Of a stretch of DNA of 64,000 nucleotides, positions 9,030-18,762 are shown piece by piece (within the stretch, counting starts at the first letter, position 1; the number at the start of each line of letters is the position of its first letter). The DNA is taken from NCBI RefSeq assembly GCF_000196655.1, contig NC_014253.1, forward strand, positions 806,001-870,000, given 5' to 3'. Under the pieces are notes generated by a model that was given only the letters and a program-made list of their open reading frames with translations, had not been told where the DNA came from and searched no databases. This DNA comes from Methanohalobium evestigatum Z-7303. GTDB taxonomy: Archaea > Halobacteriota > Methanosarcinia > Methanosarcinales > Methanosarcinaceae. A program made the translations under genes and the position numbers.

Positions 9030-10376
9030 ATGGTCTCAGAAATTGAAAATAAAGTGAGGTCTGCCAAAAAATCGTCAGTTAAACTTGCCAGCATAGATAC
9101 AGATACTAAAAACAGGGCGCTTGAAGCAATGGCTGAAGCTCTTGATATCCATCGCAGTTTCATAATTCAGGAAAATTCCAAAGACCAGGAAGATGCGAAA
9201 AAATTAATGGAAGAGGGAAAACTGTCAAAAGCGCTTGTTGAAAGATTAAAAGTTGACAACAATAAAATCGATGGGATGATAGAAGGTATCAAGGACGTCA
9301 TACAACTTAACGACCCGGTGGGCGATACATTAAACTCTATCGAACTCGACGAGGGGCTCGAACTTTATCAGGTAAGTTGTCCGATAGGAGTTATCGGTGT
9401 TATATTTGAATCACGTCCCGATGTTGTTCCACAGGTTATGTCACTGTGCCTTAAAAGTGGAAATGCTACAATCTTTAAAGGTGGAAGTGAAGCATCACAT
9501 TCCAACAGAGCTATATTTGATGTATTAACAGATGCTATAAAACATACTGAAACAGTACCAGAAGATGCTTTCCAGCTTATGGAAACCAGAGAAGAAGTAA
9601 TGGATGTGCTCAAACAAGACCAGTATATCGACCTTCTGATACCCAGAGGTTCTAATACCTTTGTAAAATTCATACAGGACAATACAAGAATACCTGTGCT
9701 TGGCCACTCTGACGGGATATGCCATGCATTTGTGGATTCAAAAGCCAACCTTGATACCGCATATGATGTTTGTTATGATTCAAAAGTACAATATCCTGCA
9801 GTATGCAACGCCATTGAAACATTACTTGTCCACACCGATATTGCTGACGATTTCCTGCCTTATATGGCGGATATGTACAACAAAGCAGGTGTAAAGCTTT
9901 GCTGTGATGAAGAATCCTATGAAATACTGGAAAATCTGGACACTATAAATGAAATTTACAGAGCAACAGAAGAGGACTGGAGAACCGAATATAACGACCT
10001 TATACTTTCTATAAAAGTTGTTGATTCAATCGATAATGCTGTTGACCACATTAACAATTACGGTTCTCATCACACCGATGTAATAATTACAAACGATAAG
10101 GATAACAAAAAACTGTTTTCAAGTCTGGTAGATTCATCAAGCGTAATGATTGATGCATCAACGCGGTTTGCTGACGGGTTTAGGTATGGAAAAGGTGCAG
10201 AAGTAGGAATAAGCACCAATAAAATACATGCCCGCGGTCCGGTAGGCATGGAAGGACTTGTCATCTATAAGTATATCCTTATTGGCAACGGACAAAAAGT
10301 AGATGATTATACAGGACAAAATGCCAGAAAATTTACCCATAATAACCTGGACAAAAGGTATCGCGATGTCCTATAA
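9030..10376 (+). CDS. proA: Glutamate-5-semialdehyde dehydrogenase (gamma-glutamyl phosphate reductase)
   Basis: Second enzyme of proline synthesis: NADPH-dependent reduction of glutamyl 5-phosphate to the semialdehyde in the cytosol. The protein has 448 residues, slightly above the usual length of about 420. Motifs include CPIGVIGVIFESRPDVVPQV, the aldehyde-dehydrogenase-type KSGNATIFKGGSEA, and the catalytic cysteine at about residue 259 in YPAVCNAIETLL. The C-terminal FADGFRYGKGAEVGISTNKI is also typical. It is followed after 28 bases by proB, so the pair forms a proline operon; proC is not in the window. Confidence 0.96.
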   Translation: MVSEIENKVRSAKKSSVKLASIDTDTKNRALEAMAEALDIHRSFIIQENSKDQEDAKKLMEEGKLSKALVERLKVDNNKIDGMIEGIKDVIQLNDPVGDTLNSIELDEGLELYQVSCPIGVIGVIFESRPDVVPQVMSLCLKSGNATIFKGGSEASHSNRAIFDVLTDAIKHTETVPEDAFQLMETREEVMDVLKQDQYIDLLIPRGSNTFVKFIQDNTRIPVLGHSDGICHAFVDSKANLDTAYDVCYDSKVQYPAVCNAIETLLVHTDIADDFLPYMADMYNKAGVKLCCDEESYEILENLDTINEIYRATEEDWRTEYNDLILSIKVVDSIDNAVDHINNYGSHHTDVIITNDKDNKKLFSSLVDSSSVMIDASTRFADGFRYGKGAEVGISTNKIHARGPVGMEGLVIYKYILIGNGQKVDDYTGQNARKFTHNNLDKRYRDVL

Positions 10377-10404
10377 CCTTAAATGATTTTGTAGAAGGGG
10401 ATGC

Positions 10405-11532
10405 TTGTTGGTTAACAGAAAAAAATTATTCAGTGATGTTGAGAAGGTTGTAGTAAAAATTGGTACATCATCCATAAGTAATGATGACGGTACGCTAAAC
10501 CATGACCTCATGGACAGAATTAGCTATCAGGTTTCTGAACTACACAATATGGGAAAAGAGGTTATAATTGTTAGTTCAGGGTCTATAGGGGTAGGTGTAG
10601 GCCAGCTTAATCTTGGTTCCAAACCGCGGGAAATCCCTGTTCGCCAGGCTGCTGCTGCTGTAGGACAGAGTGTCCTTATGCAGGAGTGGATAAAAACTTT
10701 TCAAAAATACAATCTGAATGTTGCCCAGATTTTAATAACCTATGAATCCTTTTCTAACCGTCTTACATATCTGAACTTGAGAAACAGCATCTCTACATTG
10801 CTGAATTATGGTGTTATACCCATCATCAACGAAAACGACAGCACTTCTGTACATGAAATTGAGGCTACCTTTGGAGACAACGACAAATTATCTGCCATGG
10901 TTGCCAGTAAAATGGAAGCCGATTTATTGATTATGCTTTCAGACATCGACGGCTTATATGATAAAAATCCGAAAAGAAATCATAACGCCAGATTGATGAA
11001 AACTGTGGAAGCGATTACACCTGAAATTGAAAGTTATGGCGGAGACCCTACCAGTTTGAAGGGTGTAGGTGGCATGCGGACCAAAATCGAAGCCGCTAAA
11101 ATCTGCAGTATGTCCGGTTGCTATATGGTTATCGCAAATAGCAATATCGATTATGTTGTATCAAGAGTATTTAATGGTGAAGAGATTGGAACACTGTTTC
11201 TTGCCAATCAGGATGTGCATAAAAACAGGATTAGATGGATAATTCTAGCTAAATCCTCAGGAACGATTGATATTGATTCCGGTGCAAAAAAAGCGATTGA
11301 AAATCACATGAGCCTTCTGCCTTCAGGAGTTGTAGATATTACTGGAGAATTTGACAGAGGAGATATTGTAGAACTTAAATGCGATGGAGAAGTATTCGCA
11401 AAGGGCATAACAGACTACACATCAGATGAACTAAAACAGATTAAAGGCAAACATACAGACATGATTGCAGATATTCTTGGGTACAAAAACTACGACCATG
11501 TAATCAAAAAAGAAAACATTGGTCTTTTCTAA
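10405..11532 (+). CDS. proB: Glutamate 5-kinase with PUA domain
   Basis: First committed step of proline synthesis: ATP-dependent phosphorylation of glutamate. The amino acid kinase domain is seen in VVKIGTSSISNDDG and IIVSSGSIGVGVGQL, with the substrate region PIINENDSTSVHEIEATFGDNDKLSA. A C-terminal PUA domain follows from about residue 280 (SGAKKAIENHMSLLPSGVVD), giving the full 375-residue form. No ATG is in frame at the 5' end. Translation probably begins at a TTG (10405 or 10408) behind the GAAGGGG at 10395-10400. The ATG at 10401 is in another frame and soon hits a stop. Confidence 0.94.
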   Translation: MLVNRKKLFSDVEKVVVKIGTSSISNDDGTLNHDLMDRISYQVSELHNMGKEVIIVSSGSIGVGVGQLNLGSKPREIPVRQAAAAVGQSVLMQEWIKTFQKYNLNVAQILITYESFSNRLTYLNLRNSISTLLNYGVIPIINENDSTSVHEIEATFGDNDKLSAMVASKMEADLLIMLSDIDGLYDKNPKRNHNARLMKTVEAITPEIESYGGDPTSLKGVGGMRTKIEAAKICSMSGCYMVIANSNIDYVVSRVFNGEEIGTLFLANQDVHKNRIRWIILAKSSGTIDIDSGAKKAIENHMSLLPSGVVDITGEFDRGDIVELKCDGEVFAKGITDYTSDELKQIKGKHTDMIADILGYKNYDHVIKKENIGLF

Positions 11533-11785
11533 TAGTATATTACTGTAAACATCCCTTTTTATTATTTTTTAAAAAGTTAGCCAGACTATACCAATTTTTA
11601 TGGCTAAATCAAAAAATATATATCTAATTATAATTTATATGTTGAAAAGTGTAAATTATAATCATCATTATGAGAATGATAAGAAAAACTGAAAAAAGAA
11701 GCAGCAGTACAATGTAGTACATTGGATGCTGTTTTTTTTTTAACAATGTCTGTTTGAAGTTTCAAACTTAAAAATGAGGTATAAT
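11533..11785 (+). promoter_or_regulatory. Promoter and leader of the chemotaxis cluster
   Basis: The T-rich stretch at 11553-11575 probably ends the proAB transcript. A TATA-like AAATATATAT lies at about 11613-11623. An 8-bp inverted repeat (ATAATTTA at 11630-11637, TAAATTAT at 11652-11659) sits where transcription would start. A further hairpin at 11664-11680 and a terminator-like hairpin follow, all before the mcp start codon. The leader would be about 140 bases long. Confidence 0.45.
11702..11741 (+). terminator. Hairpin plus T10 run inside the mcp leader
   Basis: CAATGTA (11710-11716) pairs perfectly with TACATTG (11718-11724). The outer arms CAGCA (11702-11706) and TGCTG (11727-11731) pair as well. 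The stem is followed at once by ten T residues (11732-11741). It lies 45 bases upstream of the mcp start and downstream of a TATA-like box, so it could end a short leader RNA. Confidence 0.55.
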
Positions 11786-13903
11786 ATGGGATTGAACGAT
11801 AAATCATTGAAATTTAAAGGAACAGTGTATATAATACTTCCATTGCTTTTGGTATTGGTTGCATCTGGAGCTTTTATAGTTTCTGAAGTATATTCACAGC
11901 AAGAACATATGGCATACAAAGAATCCAGTGAAATGGCTGCAGACCATGCTAATGAAGTTGAAGCTGATATGAGAGAATATTTAACAACCAGCAAACAACT
12001 CTCAAACGTCCTTTCTGAATACGAATCAGGAAACAGAGAAGAAGTAAACAACATGCTTGAAAATACTCTAAATGATAATTCCAAACTTTTAGGTACTTAT
12101 GTAGCATATGAGAACAATGCTTTTGATAATAATGGAAATCTCGATGCAAAAGGTACTACAGATAATGGCAGGTTTGCACCTTATTGGAACCGATTTGGAG
12201 GATCTGTTTCAGTTGAACCTCTGCAAAATATCGACTCATCTAACTGGTATACTGTACCAAAAAACACAGAATCTACATTTGTTTCTGAACCATTGATGTA
12301 TAACGGCAAATTAATGGTTAGTTTTGCATCTCCTATTATGAAAAATGGGGATTTTGTAGGCATATCTGGTGTAGATGTATCACTAAATTATCTTGACGGT
12401 GTTATAAGCGATATAAAGGTCTTTGATTCTGGTTATGCATTTCTGGTCAGTCAGGAAGGAGTCGTTATGACTCATCCGGAAAACAAAGATTGGATTGGTG
12501 AAAAAAACATTAAAGACATTGATGCCGATGGTTTTGACCAGATGGCAAAAGACATCAGTAATGGTAACGAAGGCAGGATAGAAACTGTAGACCCCACTAA
12601 TGATGAACGTTCAACACTTTTCTATAGACCTGTCGAAACCGGTAATTTAGCCGTAGTTGTTTCTGCACCAGAAGATGAAATGCTATCAAGCGCAATAACA
12701 GTGAAAAATGAAATAATAATGATTTTTGCAGCATCCATAGCAATTCTTGGTGGTGTTGCATTTCTTATTGCACGTTCAATAGCAAACCCAATTGAAAAAA
12801 TTGAGGGTGTAGCCGATAAAATCTCAAACGGTGACCTTACTGCAAAAATCGATGACAGTTTGACCCAGAACGATGACGAAATAGGCAGTTTAGCCAAATC
12901 CTTTGATAAGATGTCCAGTAACCTTGCAGATCTGGTAAATAGGATTACTATTGCCGCCGATAATACAGCATCAAAGGCACAGGAGTTATCTGCCTCGTCT
13001 GAACAGATGACATCCACATCCAACCAGATAGCAGACACTGTAACAGAAATCTCAAACGGTGCACAAAACCAGTCCACAAAGATACAGGAAGTATCACGTG
13101 CAATGAACGACATGAACCAGAGCGTACAGGATGTCGCAAGCAATGCACAGAAGGCTTCCGAGGATGTCACTGATGTCAGTGAAAAATCACAGAACGTCGG
13201 TGAAAAATCACATGAGCTGTCTGTCAAGATGAATGAAGTCCAGTCCGCCATGAACGATTCCTCACAGGTCATACAGGACCTTGACGAAAAATCCAAGAAG
13301 ATCGGCGAGATTGTGAGCATGATTACAAACATCGCAGACCAGACAAACCTCCTCGCACTCAACGCAGCCATAGAAGCTGCAAGAGCAGGTGAGCACGGGC
13401 GCGGATTTGCCGTCGTTGCTGATGAGGTCAGGAAACTTGCCGAAGAGTCAAGCAATTCTGCACAGCAGATTGAAGACCTGATTCAGGAAATCCAGGACAG
13501 CACCGGTCAGGCAGTCACCTCCATACAAAACGGCACACAGGAAGTTGAAACCGGTACCGAGACTCTGAACGAGACCGTTGAATCAATATCAACTGTGGTC
13601 GAGAACGTCAATGGTGTCGCAAAGATGGTGCAGGACATCGCTGCTTCTGCACAGGAACAATCCGCTTCTATCGAAGAGGTAACTTCATCTGTGGAAGAAG
13701 TGTCATCGATTGCTGAGGAATCCGCATCCAGCACAGAAGAAGCTTCCGCATCTGTTGAAGAACAGACCTCTTCCATGCAGGAACTCTCGAAAGCCGCACA
13801 GGAACTTACTGAAACCGCAGACAACCTTAAAAAATCAGTGGAGTTTTTCAAACTGGATTCTTCACAAATCCAGGATTCCGAAAGCGGTGAGGGGGTCAAC
13901 TAA
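11786..13903 (+). CDS. mcp: Methyl-accepting chemotaxis protein
   Basis: Membrane chemoreceptor of about 705 residues. A first membrane segment (about residues 12-32) is followed by a 260-residue extracellular dCache-type sensor ([29 protein letters not shown]). Next come a second membrane segment near 295-318, a HAMP domain ([20 protein letters not shown]) and a long signalling coiled coil. The coil carries the conserved tip [21 protein letters not shown] chose the ATG at 11786 because GAGGT stands five bases before it; an in-frame ATG at 11774 lies upstream of that site. The ligand is unknown. It heads the che cluster. Confidence 0.95.
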   Translation: MGLNDKSLKFKGTVYIILPLLLVLVASGAFIVSEVYSQQEHMAYKESSEMAADHANEVEADMREYLTTSKQLSNVLSEYESGNREEVNNMLENTLNDNSKLLGTYVAYENNAFDNNGNLDAKGTTDNGRFAPYWNRFGGSVSVEPLQNIDSSNWYTVPKNTESTFVSEPLMYNGKLMVSFASPIMKNGDFVGISGVDVSLNYLDGVISDIKVFDSGYAFLVSQEGVVMTHPENKDWIGEKNIKDIDADGFDQMAKDISNGNEGRIETVDPTNDERSTLFYRPVETGNLAVVVSAPEDEMLSSAITVKNEIIMIFAASIAILGGVAFLIARSIANPIEKIEGVADKISNGDLTAKIDDSLTQNDDEIGSLAKSFDKMSSNLADLVNRITIAADNTASKAQELSASSEQMTSTSNQIADTVTEISNGAQNQSTKIQEVSRAMNDMNQSVQDVASNAQKASEDVTDVSEKSQNVGEKSHELSVKMNEVQSAMNDSSQVIQDLDEKSKKIGEIVSMITNIADQTNLLALNAAIEAARAGEHGRGFAVVADEVRKLAEESSNSAQQIEDLIQEIQDSTGQAVTSIQNGTQEVETGTETLNETVESISTVVENVNGVAKMVQDIAASAQEQSASIEEVTSSVEEVSSIAEESASSTEEASASVEEQTSSMQELSKAAQELTETADNLKKSVEFFKLDSSQIQDSESGEGVN

Positions 13904-13941
13904 CCCGACCTCCCTTTTTTCAATTTTTGAGGTGAAAACGG

Positions 13942-14445
13942 ATGGAATACGAACAGGAAAACGGTGCTGGTACAGAGGATAAGAACCTGCAGCTTGTTGC
14001 TTTCAACCTCGGTGACGAGGAATTTGGTGTAGACATAATGCAGGTTCAGGAAATTATCAGAATGCAGGAAGTTACACGTATACCTCAAGCTCCTGATTTT
14101 GTTAAAGGTGTTATCAATATACGCGGAAAAATTATTGTTGTTGTCAGTCTGGACAAGTGTCTCGGACTGGAATCAAAAGAAACTGATGAACATTCAAGGA
14201 TTATCGTTGTGGAGGTCGGTGGAAGTGTTGTCGGCATGGTCGTGGATTCTGTTAGTGAAATCCTGAGCATTCAGGAATCCAGTATAGAACCAGCTCCTGA
14301 TATTATCGCTTCCAAAATCAATGCCGATTACCTGAAAGGCGTCGGTAAACTGGAAAACCGCCTGCTTATTCTGCTCGACCTTGAGAAAATACTGACTGAA
14401 GAGCAGGTCAACCAGATTTCACAGTTGAGTGAACAACAGGAATAA
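13942..14445 (+). CDS. cheW: CheW coupling protein
   Basis: Cytosolic adaptor that links receptors to the CheA kinase, 167 residues, one CheW domain. The core reads LVAFNLGDEEFGVDIMQVQE, then GVINIRGKIIVVVSLDKCLG and VVGMVVDSVSEILSI, all standard family motifs. The start ATG follows GAGGTG at a good distance. It lies 38 bases after the receptor gene, which supports a shared transcript and a dedicated receptor-CheW-CheA array. Confidence 0.95.
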   Translation: MEYEQENGAGTEDKNLQLVAFNLGDEEFGVDIMQVQEIIRMQEVTRIPQAPDFVKGVINIRGKIIVVVSLDKCLGLESKETDEHSRIIVVEVGGSVVGMVVDSVSEILSIQESSIEPAPDIIASKINADYLKGVGKLENRLLILLDLEKILTEEQVNQISQLSEQQE

Positions 14446-14499
14446 ACATTGATTATTATTTTAATTAAGTTAACAAAAGTTAAAGAAGGTGAATCATAT

Positions 14500-14856
14500 A
14501 TGGCTAAAGTAATGATTGTAGACGATGCCGCATTTATGCGCATGGTAATAAAGGATATCCTGACAAAAAATGGTCATGAAGTAGTTGCTGAAGCATCTGA
14601 TGGTACAGAATCAGTTGAGAAATATCCAGATTTGAAGCCCGACCTTGTATTCATGGATGTAGTCATGCCAACAATGGAGGGTACTGAAGCTCTCAAAAAG
14701 ATAATGGATATGGATCCTGAAGCAAAAGTCATTATGTGCTCATCTATTGGTCAGCAATCAGTAGTTAAAGAAGCTATAGATATAGGTGCACAGGACTTTA
14801 TTGTAAAACCCTTTGATGCTGATAAAGTAATGGAAGTTGTAAACAGAGTAGTATAA
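14500..14856 (+). CDS. cheY: CheY response regulator
   Basis: Single-domain receiver protein of 118 residues that carries the phosphoryl signal from CheA to the motility switch. The acidic pair DD is at residues 8-9, the phosphoacceptor Asp at about 53 in LVFMDVVMPTMEGTEAL, and the conserved Lys in FIVKPFDADKV. I use the ATG at 14500 (MAKVMIVDDAAFMR), which follows GAAGGTGA. The open frame extends to 14449 but that part has no receiver homology. It is followed after two bases by cheB. Confidence 0.95.
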   Translation: MAKVMIVDDAAFMRMVIKDILTKNGHEVVAEASDGTESVEKYPDLKPDLVFMDVVMPTMEGTEALKKIMDMDPEAKVIMCSSIGQQSVVKEAIDIGAQDFIVKPFDADKVMEVVNRVV

Positions 14857-14858
14857 AC

Positions 14859-15950
14859 ATGACAATTAGAGCACTGGTAGTTGATGATTCTGCATTCATG
14901 CGTAAGGTCATTACAGATATACTAAACAATGACCCAGAAATCACAGTAATAGCAACTTCCAGAAACGGCCAGGAAGCTATAGAAAAAACAGAGAAACTAA
15001 AACCCGATGTCATTACTCTAGATAATCACATGCCGGTTCTCGATGGGCTGCATGCTCTTGGATATATCATGAGTGAATGCCCTACACCTGTTGTAATGTT
15101 AAGTGCTGTTGATGAAAAAGCAGCAGAAACTACACTTACTGCATTTGAATATGGTGCAGTTGATTTCATACAGAAACCATCCGGGTCAATCAGTCTTGAT
15201 ATCGATTCAATGGCAGAGGAAATACGCCATAAGGTTAAATCAGCTACAAAAGTTGATCTGGGCAACCTCGGATTCATGGAAGAACATGTTAAAAAGACGC
15301 TTGAGACTGAAAAAAGTGAAAAAGACGATCTAAAAGTCAAACTGAAATCAAAAACTGAAAAAACTGCATCAAAAAAAGTAGTTGCTATCGGTTCTTCTAC
15401 AGGAGGACCGCGTGCACTTGAAAAATTAATCCCAAAACTACCAGGTAATCTCCCTGTTCCTGTGCTGGTTGTTCAGCATATGCCTGCAGGGTTCACAGAT
15501 TCTTTTGCAAAAAGACTGAACCAGAAATCAAGTCTGGAAGTCCGGGAAGCAAAAGAAGGAGATGTGATAGAAAAAGGGATTGTGTATTTAGCCCCTGGTG
15601 ATTATCACATGGAAATTACAAAGAAGAATATAAGAGGTATTTCAAAAGAAGTCATTTCACTTAACCAAAAACCCAGAGAACATGGTGTGAGACCTTCTGT
15701 CAATGTATTGTTAAGGTCGCTAAAGCCTGTTTATGGTTCAGGTGTCTTGTCTGTGATATTAACCGGTATGGGTAGTGACGGTTCAGAGGGTGTTGCTGAA
15801 CTAAATAAACAAGGCGCCCAATGTATTGCAGAAGCTGAATCCTCCTGCATAATCTACGGAATGCCAAAAGCAATTGTAAACAGTGGACTGGCTGATACTG
15901 TAGCAACAATAGACAACATAGCAAAAAAGGTTGTTGACATGATCGCATAA
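14859..15950 (+). CDS. cheB: CheB protein-glutamate methylesterase/deamidase
   Basis: Adaptation enzyme that removes methyl groups from receptor glutamates, 363 residues. An N-terminal receiver domain has its phosphoacceptor at about Asp55 (PDVITLDNHMPVLDG). A linker of some 45 charged residues leads to the esterase domain. Its catalytic residues are seen in the Ser motif AIGSSTGGPRAL, the His motif VVQHMPAGFTDSFA and the Asp motif LTGMGSDGSEG. It works with the CheR encoded 3 kb downstream. Confidence 0.96.
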   Translation: MTIRALVVDDSAFMRKVITDILNNDPEITVIATSRNGQEAIEKTEKLKPDVITLDNHMPVLDGLHALGYIMSECPTPVVMLSAVDEKAAETTLTAFEYGAVDFIQKPSGSISLDIDSMAEEIRHKVKSATKVDLGNLGFMEEHVKKTLETEKSEKDDLKVKLKSKTEKTASKKVVAIGSSTGGPRALEKLIPKLPGNLPVPVLVVQHMPAGFTDSFAKRLNQKSSLEVREAKEGDVIEKGIVYLAPGDYHMEITKKNIRGISKEVISLNQKPREHGVRPSVNVLLRSLKPVYGSGVLSVILTGMGSDGSEGVAELNKQGAQCIAEAESSCIIYGMPKAIVNSGLADTVATIDNIAKKVVDMIA

Positions 15951-16014
15951 AAGTGTGGGGTTTAGGATATGTATATAATAAAAACGTGTTACAAATTTAC
16001 AGGAGTTATAAAAT

Positions 16015-18087
16015 ATGGACATGTCTGAATATAAACAGGTTTTTCAGGCAGAATCCGATGAACATCTTCAACAGTTGAATGATTCGCTGTTGAAACTGGA
16101 ACAAAATCATGAAGACCTGGAACAAATCAATATAATGTTTCGCTCCGCTCATACCCTTAAAGGTATGGCATCTACAATGGGGTTTAGTTCCATTGCAGAA
16201 TTAACCCATGAAATGGAAAATCTAATGGATGGCATACGCAACAAACAGATAAAACTGGATGATTCTATAATAGATATCCTTTTTGAATGTCTGGACACCA
16301 TCGAATCACTGGTAGAAACCATTGACAGTGAAGATGATGTTGATATTTCTCACTTAAAGAATAACCTTAATAGTATAATAGAAAACGGTGGTTCAGGTCA
16401 GGAAACTCAGGAAGAATCTGAACAGGTAGAAAATGAAAGCGAAGACGAAGAAACTACCAGCGAGACTGATTTTGAGTTAAATATTGATTTTTCAGATGAA
16501 GAAATACAACAAATCCAGGATGCAAATCAAAACGGTCTCAGTGTAATAGGTGCAAAAATTACACTTGATGATTCATGCATGTTAAAATCTGCACGGTCAT
16601 CAATTGTACTCAAAAAAATTTCTGAATATGGAACTATCATAAAAACAGTTCCTTCCATGGATGATTTGGATGAAGAGAATTTTGAAACTGAATTCAATGT
16701 TGTTTTCTCTACCGAAAATAATCAGGACATTATAAAAGAAGAAGTACAAAAAATCTCAGAAATACAAAATGTCACACTTTCAGAGATAAGTCTGGAAAAT
16801 AAAGAACCATCTGAACCGTCCAGTGAAACAGATAATAAAAACGAGCTAGAAACCGAAACTCAACCCAGCAATACACAGGAACAGACACAATCCGGACAAG
16901 ACACAAGCAAACGCTCAAACGAGATGAAAAGCGTTCAAAGTGTACGTATAGATATTGACAGACTTGACAATATGATGAACCTTGTTGGAGAACTTATTAT
17001 TAACAAAATCCGGATTAACCAGTTGACATCTGATTACGATATCAAAGACCTTGACGATACACTGGCTGACCTTGACAGGCTTACAAATGACATCCAGACA
17101 GAAGTAATGGAATCCAGAATGGTCCCAATGGACCATATATTCAGCAGATTCCCCAGAATGGTCAGGGACCTTTCAAAATCTGAAGGTAAAAAAATCGACC
17201 TTAATATTGAAGGTAAAGATATTGAACTTGACCGGACAATACTTGATGAAATCGGAGATCCGCTGGTGCATCTTTTAAGAAATTCAGTTGACCATGGTAT
17301 AGAGGAGCCGGAAAAACGAAGAGAAACAGGAAAAAGTGAAACCGGTCACATCCGACTTTCAGCATCAAGGCAAAGAAACAGTATCCTGATAGAAGTCGAA
17401 GATGATGGAAAAGGGATGAACCCTGATAAACTCAGAGAAACCGCTGTGAAAAAAGGGTTAATGAGCCAATCCGAAGTTGACAGAATGTCTGATGAAGAGG
17501 CAATGAATCTTATTTTTACACCCGGATTCAGCGGAGCGGAAAAAGTCACTGATGTTTCTGGACGCGGTGTAGGAATGGATGCAGTCAAAGCCAAAATAGA
17601 AGAACTTGGAGGCAGTGTCAAAACCGAATCCTTTGAAGGTGAAGGAACAAAAATCCAGCTCCAGCTCCCACTTACAATTGCAATTATACAGTCCATTCTA
17701 GCAAAAGTGTCAGATGAAACCTATGTAATACCACTTACAAACGTTGTCAGGAATGTCAGCATCAAAGAAAGCGATATCAAGACCATAAAAGGCGAGGAAG
17801 CCATCCTGTTAAGAGGGGAAGTACTACCTATTGTGCGGTTACATGATGTACTGAACACTTCTAAAAACAACCAGCAACAGGATGACGATGGAGAACTTAT
17901 TGTAGTTATTGTAGAAAGAATGGGAAAGAAAGTCGGGCTTATTGTTGATGACCTGATAGGAAAACAGGAAGTCATGATAAAAACACTGGACAATAAACTG
18001 CTCAAGAATACCAAAGGATTTGCCGGTGCTACTATTCTTGGTGATGGAAACGTGGCTCTTATACTTGATATATCAACACTTATCTGA
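16015..18087 (+). CDS. cheA: CheA sensor histidine kinase
   Basis: Central kinase of the pathway, 690 residues, with all domains. The Hpt domain carries the phosphorylated His at about 46 (RSAHTLKGMASTMGF). It is followed by an acidic linker with a divergent P2 region, then the dimerisation domain (DIDRLDNMMNLVGELIINKI). The HATPase domain shows LLRNSVDHGIEEPEKR, DDGKGMN and GRGVGMDAVK, and a C-terminal CheW-like domain ends the protein (LPIVRLHDVL). A TATA-like GTATATAATA at about 15970 and an AGGAG site precede it, so an internal promoter is possible. Confidence 0.96.
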   Translation: MDMSEYKQVFQAESDEHLQQLNDSLLKLEQNHEDLEQINIMFRSAHTLKGMASTMGFSSIAELTHEMENLMDGIRNKQIKLDDSIIDILFECLDTIESLVETIDSEDDVDISHLKNNLNSIIENGGSGQETQEESEQVENESEDEETTSETDFELNIDFSDEEIQQIQDANQNGLSVIGAKITLDDSCMLKSARSSIVLKKISEYGTIIKTVPSMDDLDEENFETEFNVVFSTENNQDIIKEEVQKISEIQNVTLSEISLENKEPSEPSSETDNKNELETETQPSNTQEQTQSGQDTSKRSNEMKSVQSVRIDIDRLDNMMNLVGELIINKIRINQLTSDYDIKDLDDTLADLDRLTNDIQTEVMESRMVPMDHIFSRFPRMVRDLSKSEGKKIDLNIEGKDIELDRTILDEIGDPLVHLLRNSVDHGIEEPEKRRETGKSETGHIRLSASRQRNSILIEVEDDGKGMNPDKLRETAVKKGLMSQSEVDRMSDEEAMNLIFTPGFSGAEKVTDVSGRGVGMDAVKAKIEELGGSVKTESFEGEGTKIQLQLPLTIAIIQSILAKVSDETYVIPLTNVVRNVSIKESDIKTIKGEEAILLRGEVLPIVRLHDVLNTSKNNQQQDDDGELIVVIVERMGKKVGLIVDDLIGKQEVMIKTLDNKLLKNTKGFAGATILGDGNVALILDISTLI

Positions 18088-18107
18088 AACATTAATGAGG
18101 TTTAAAT

Positions 18108-18722
18108 ATGGAAGAAATCGACGAAATGACAAAGAGCGCTTTACAGGAAGCAGGAAATATTGGAATGGGAAACCTTGCTACTGCTCTTTCAAAAATGGTT
18201 TCACGTGAAGTGAAAATCAATATACCCACTGTAGAAATGGTATCACTCGACCAGGTTGTAAAAGAGGCTTCAGAAGGTAGCCAAAAAAGTGTAGTTGGTA
18301 TCCATTTAAAAATTACCGGTGATGTCACAGGTGGAACAGTAATATTACTTCCAAAATATTCAGCATTTTCTTTTTCCGACCTGCTGCTTAAAAAACCGGT
18401 AGGTAAAACAAACAAAATCACAAACAAAGAAACCATGAAACTGAAAGAAATGGGGCTTCGCATGTGTAGTACCTATATGAGTTCAGTTAACGAATTCCTG
18501 GGTACTAATCTGGAAGTTAGTAAACCCGAGATAGTAGTTAATATGGATGGTGTGGGTTCATCTGTAAAAGAACAGTTACAAAGCCTTGCTGATGATTTTA
18601 TAATTATCAGGGGAGAATGTACTATTCCCACCACGAATTCTAAAAAACATTTTAACATGCTCTTTGAACCAGAAGCTTCAGACGTCATAATGGCTGCTGT
18701 TATGAAAAAGATGACAGGATAA
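18108..18722 (+). CDS. cheC: CheC-family CheY-P phosphatase (one intact active site)
   Basis: CheC-type protein of 204 residues. The family consensus (D/S)xxxExxNx22P is met once, in SALQEAGNIGMGNLATAL with the Pro 23 residues after the Asn. In the second half the corresponding segment reads MKLKEMGLRMCSTYM. It keeps the Glu but has Leu where the catalytic Asn should be, so only one site looks active. It stands 20 bases after cheA and 40 bases before cheR. CheC normally dephosphorylates CheY-P and may bind CheD, which is absent here. Confidence 0.9.
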   Translation: MEEIDEMTKSALQEAGNIGMGNLATALSKMVSREVKINIPTVEMVSLDQVVKEASEGSQKSVVGIHLKITGDVTGGTVILLPKYSAFSFSDLLLKKPVGKTNKITNKETMKLKEMGLRMCSTYMSSVNEFLGTNLEVSKPEIVVNMDGVGSSVKEQLQSLADDFIIIRGECTIPTTNSKKHFNMLFEPEASDVIMAAVMKKMTG

Positions 18723-18762
18723 CGATTGATATTCACGATTAAAACCAAAGAAGGATTTAGCC

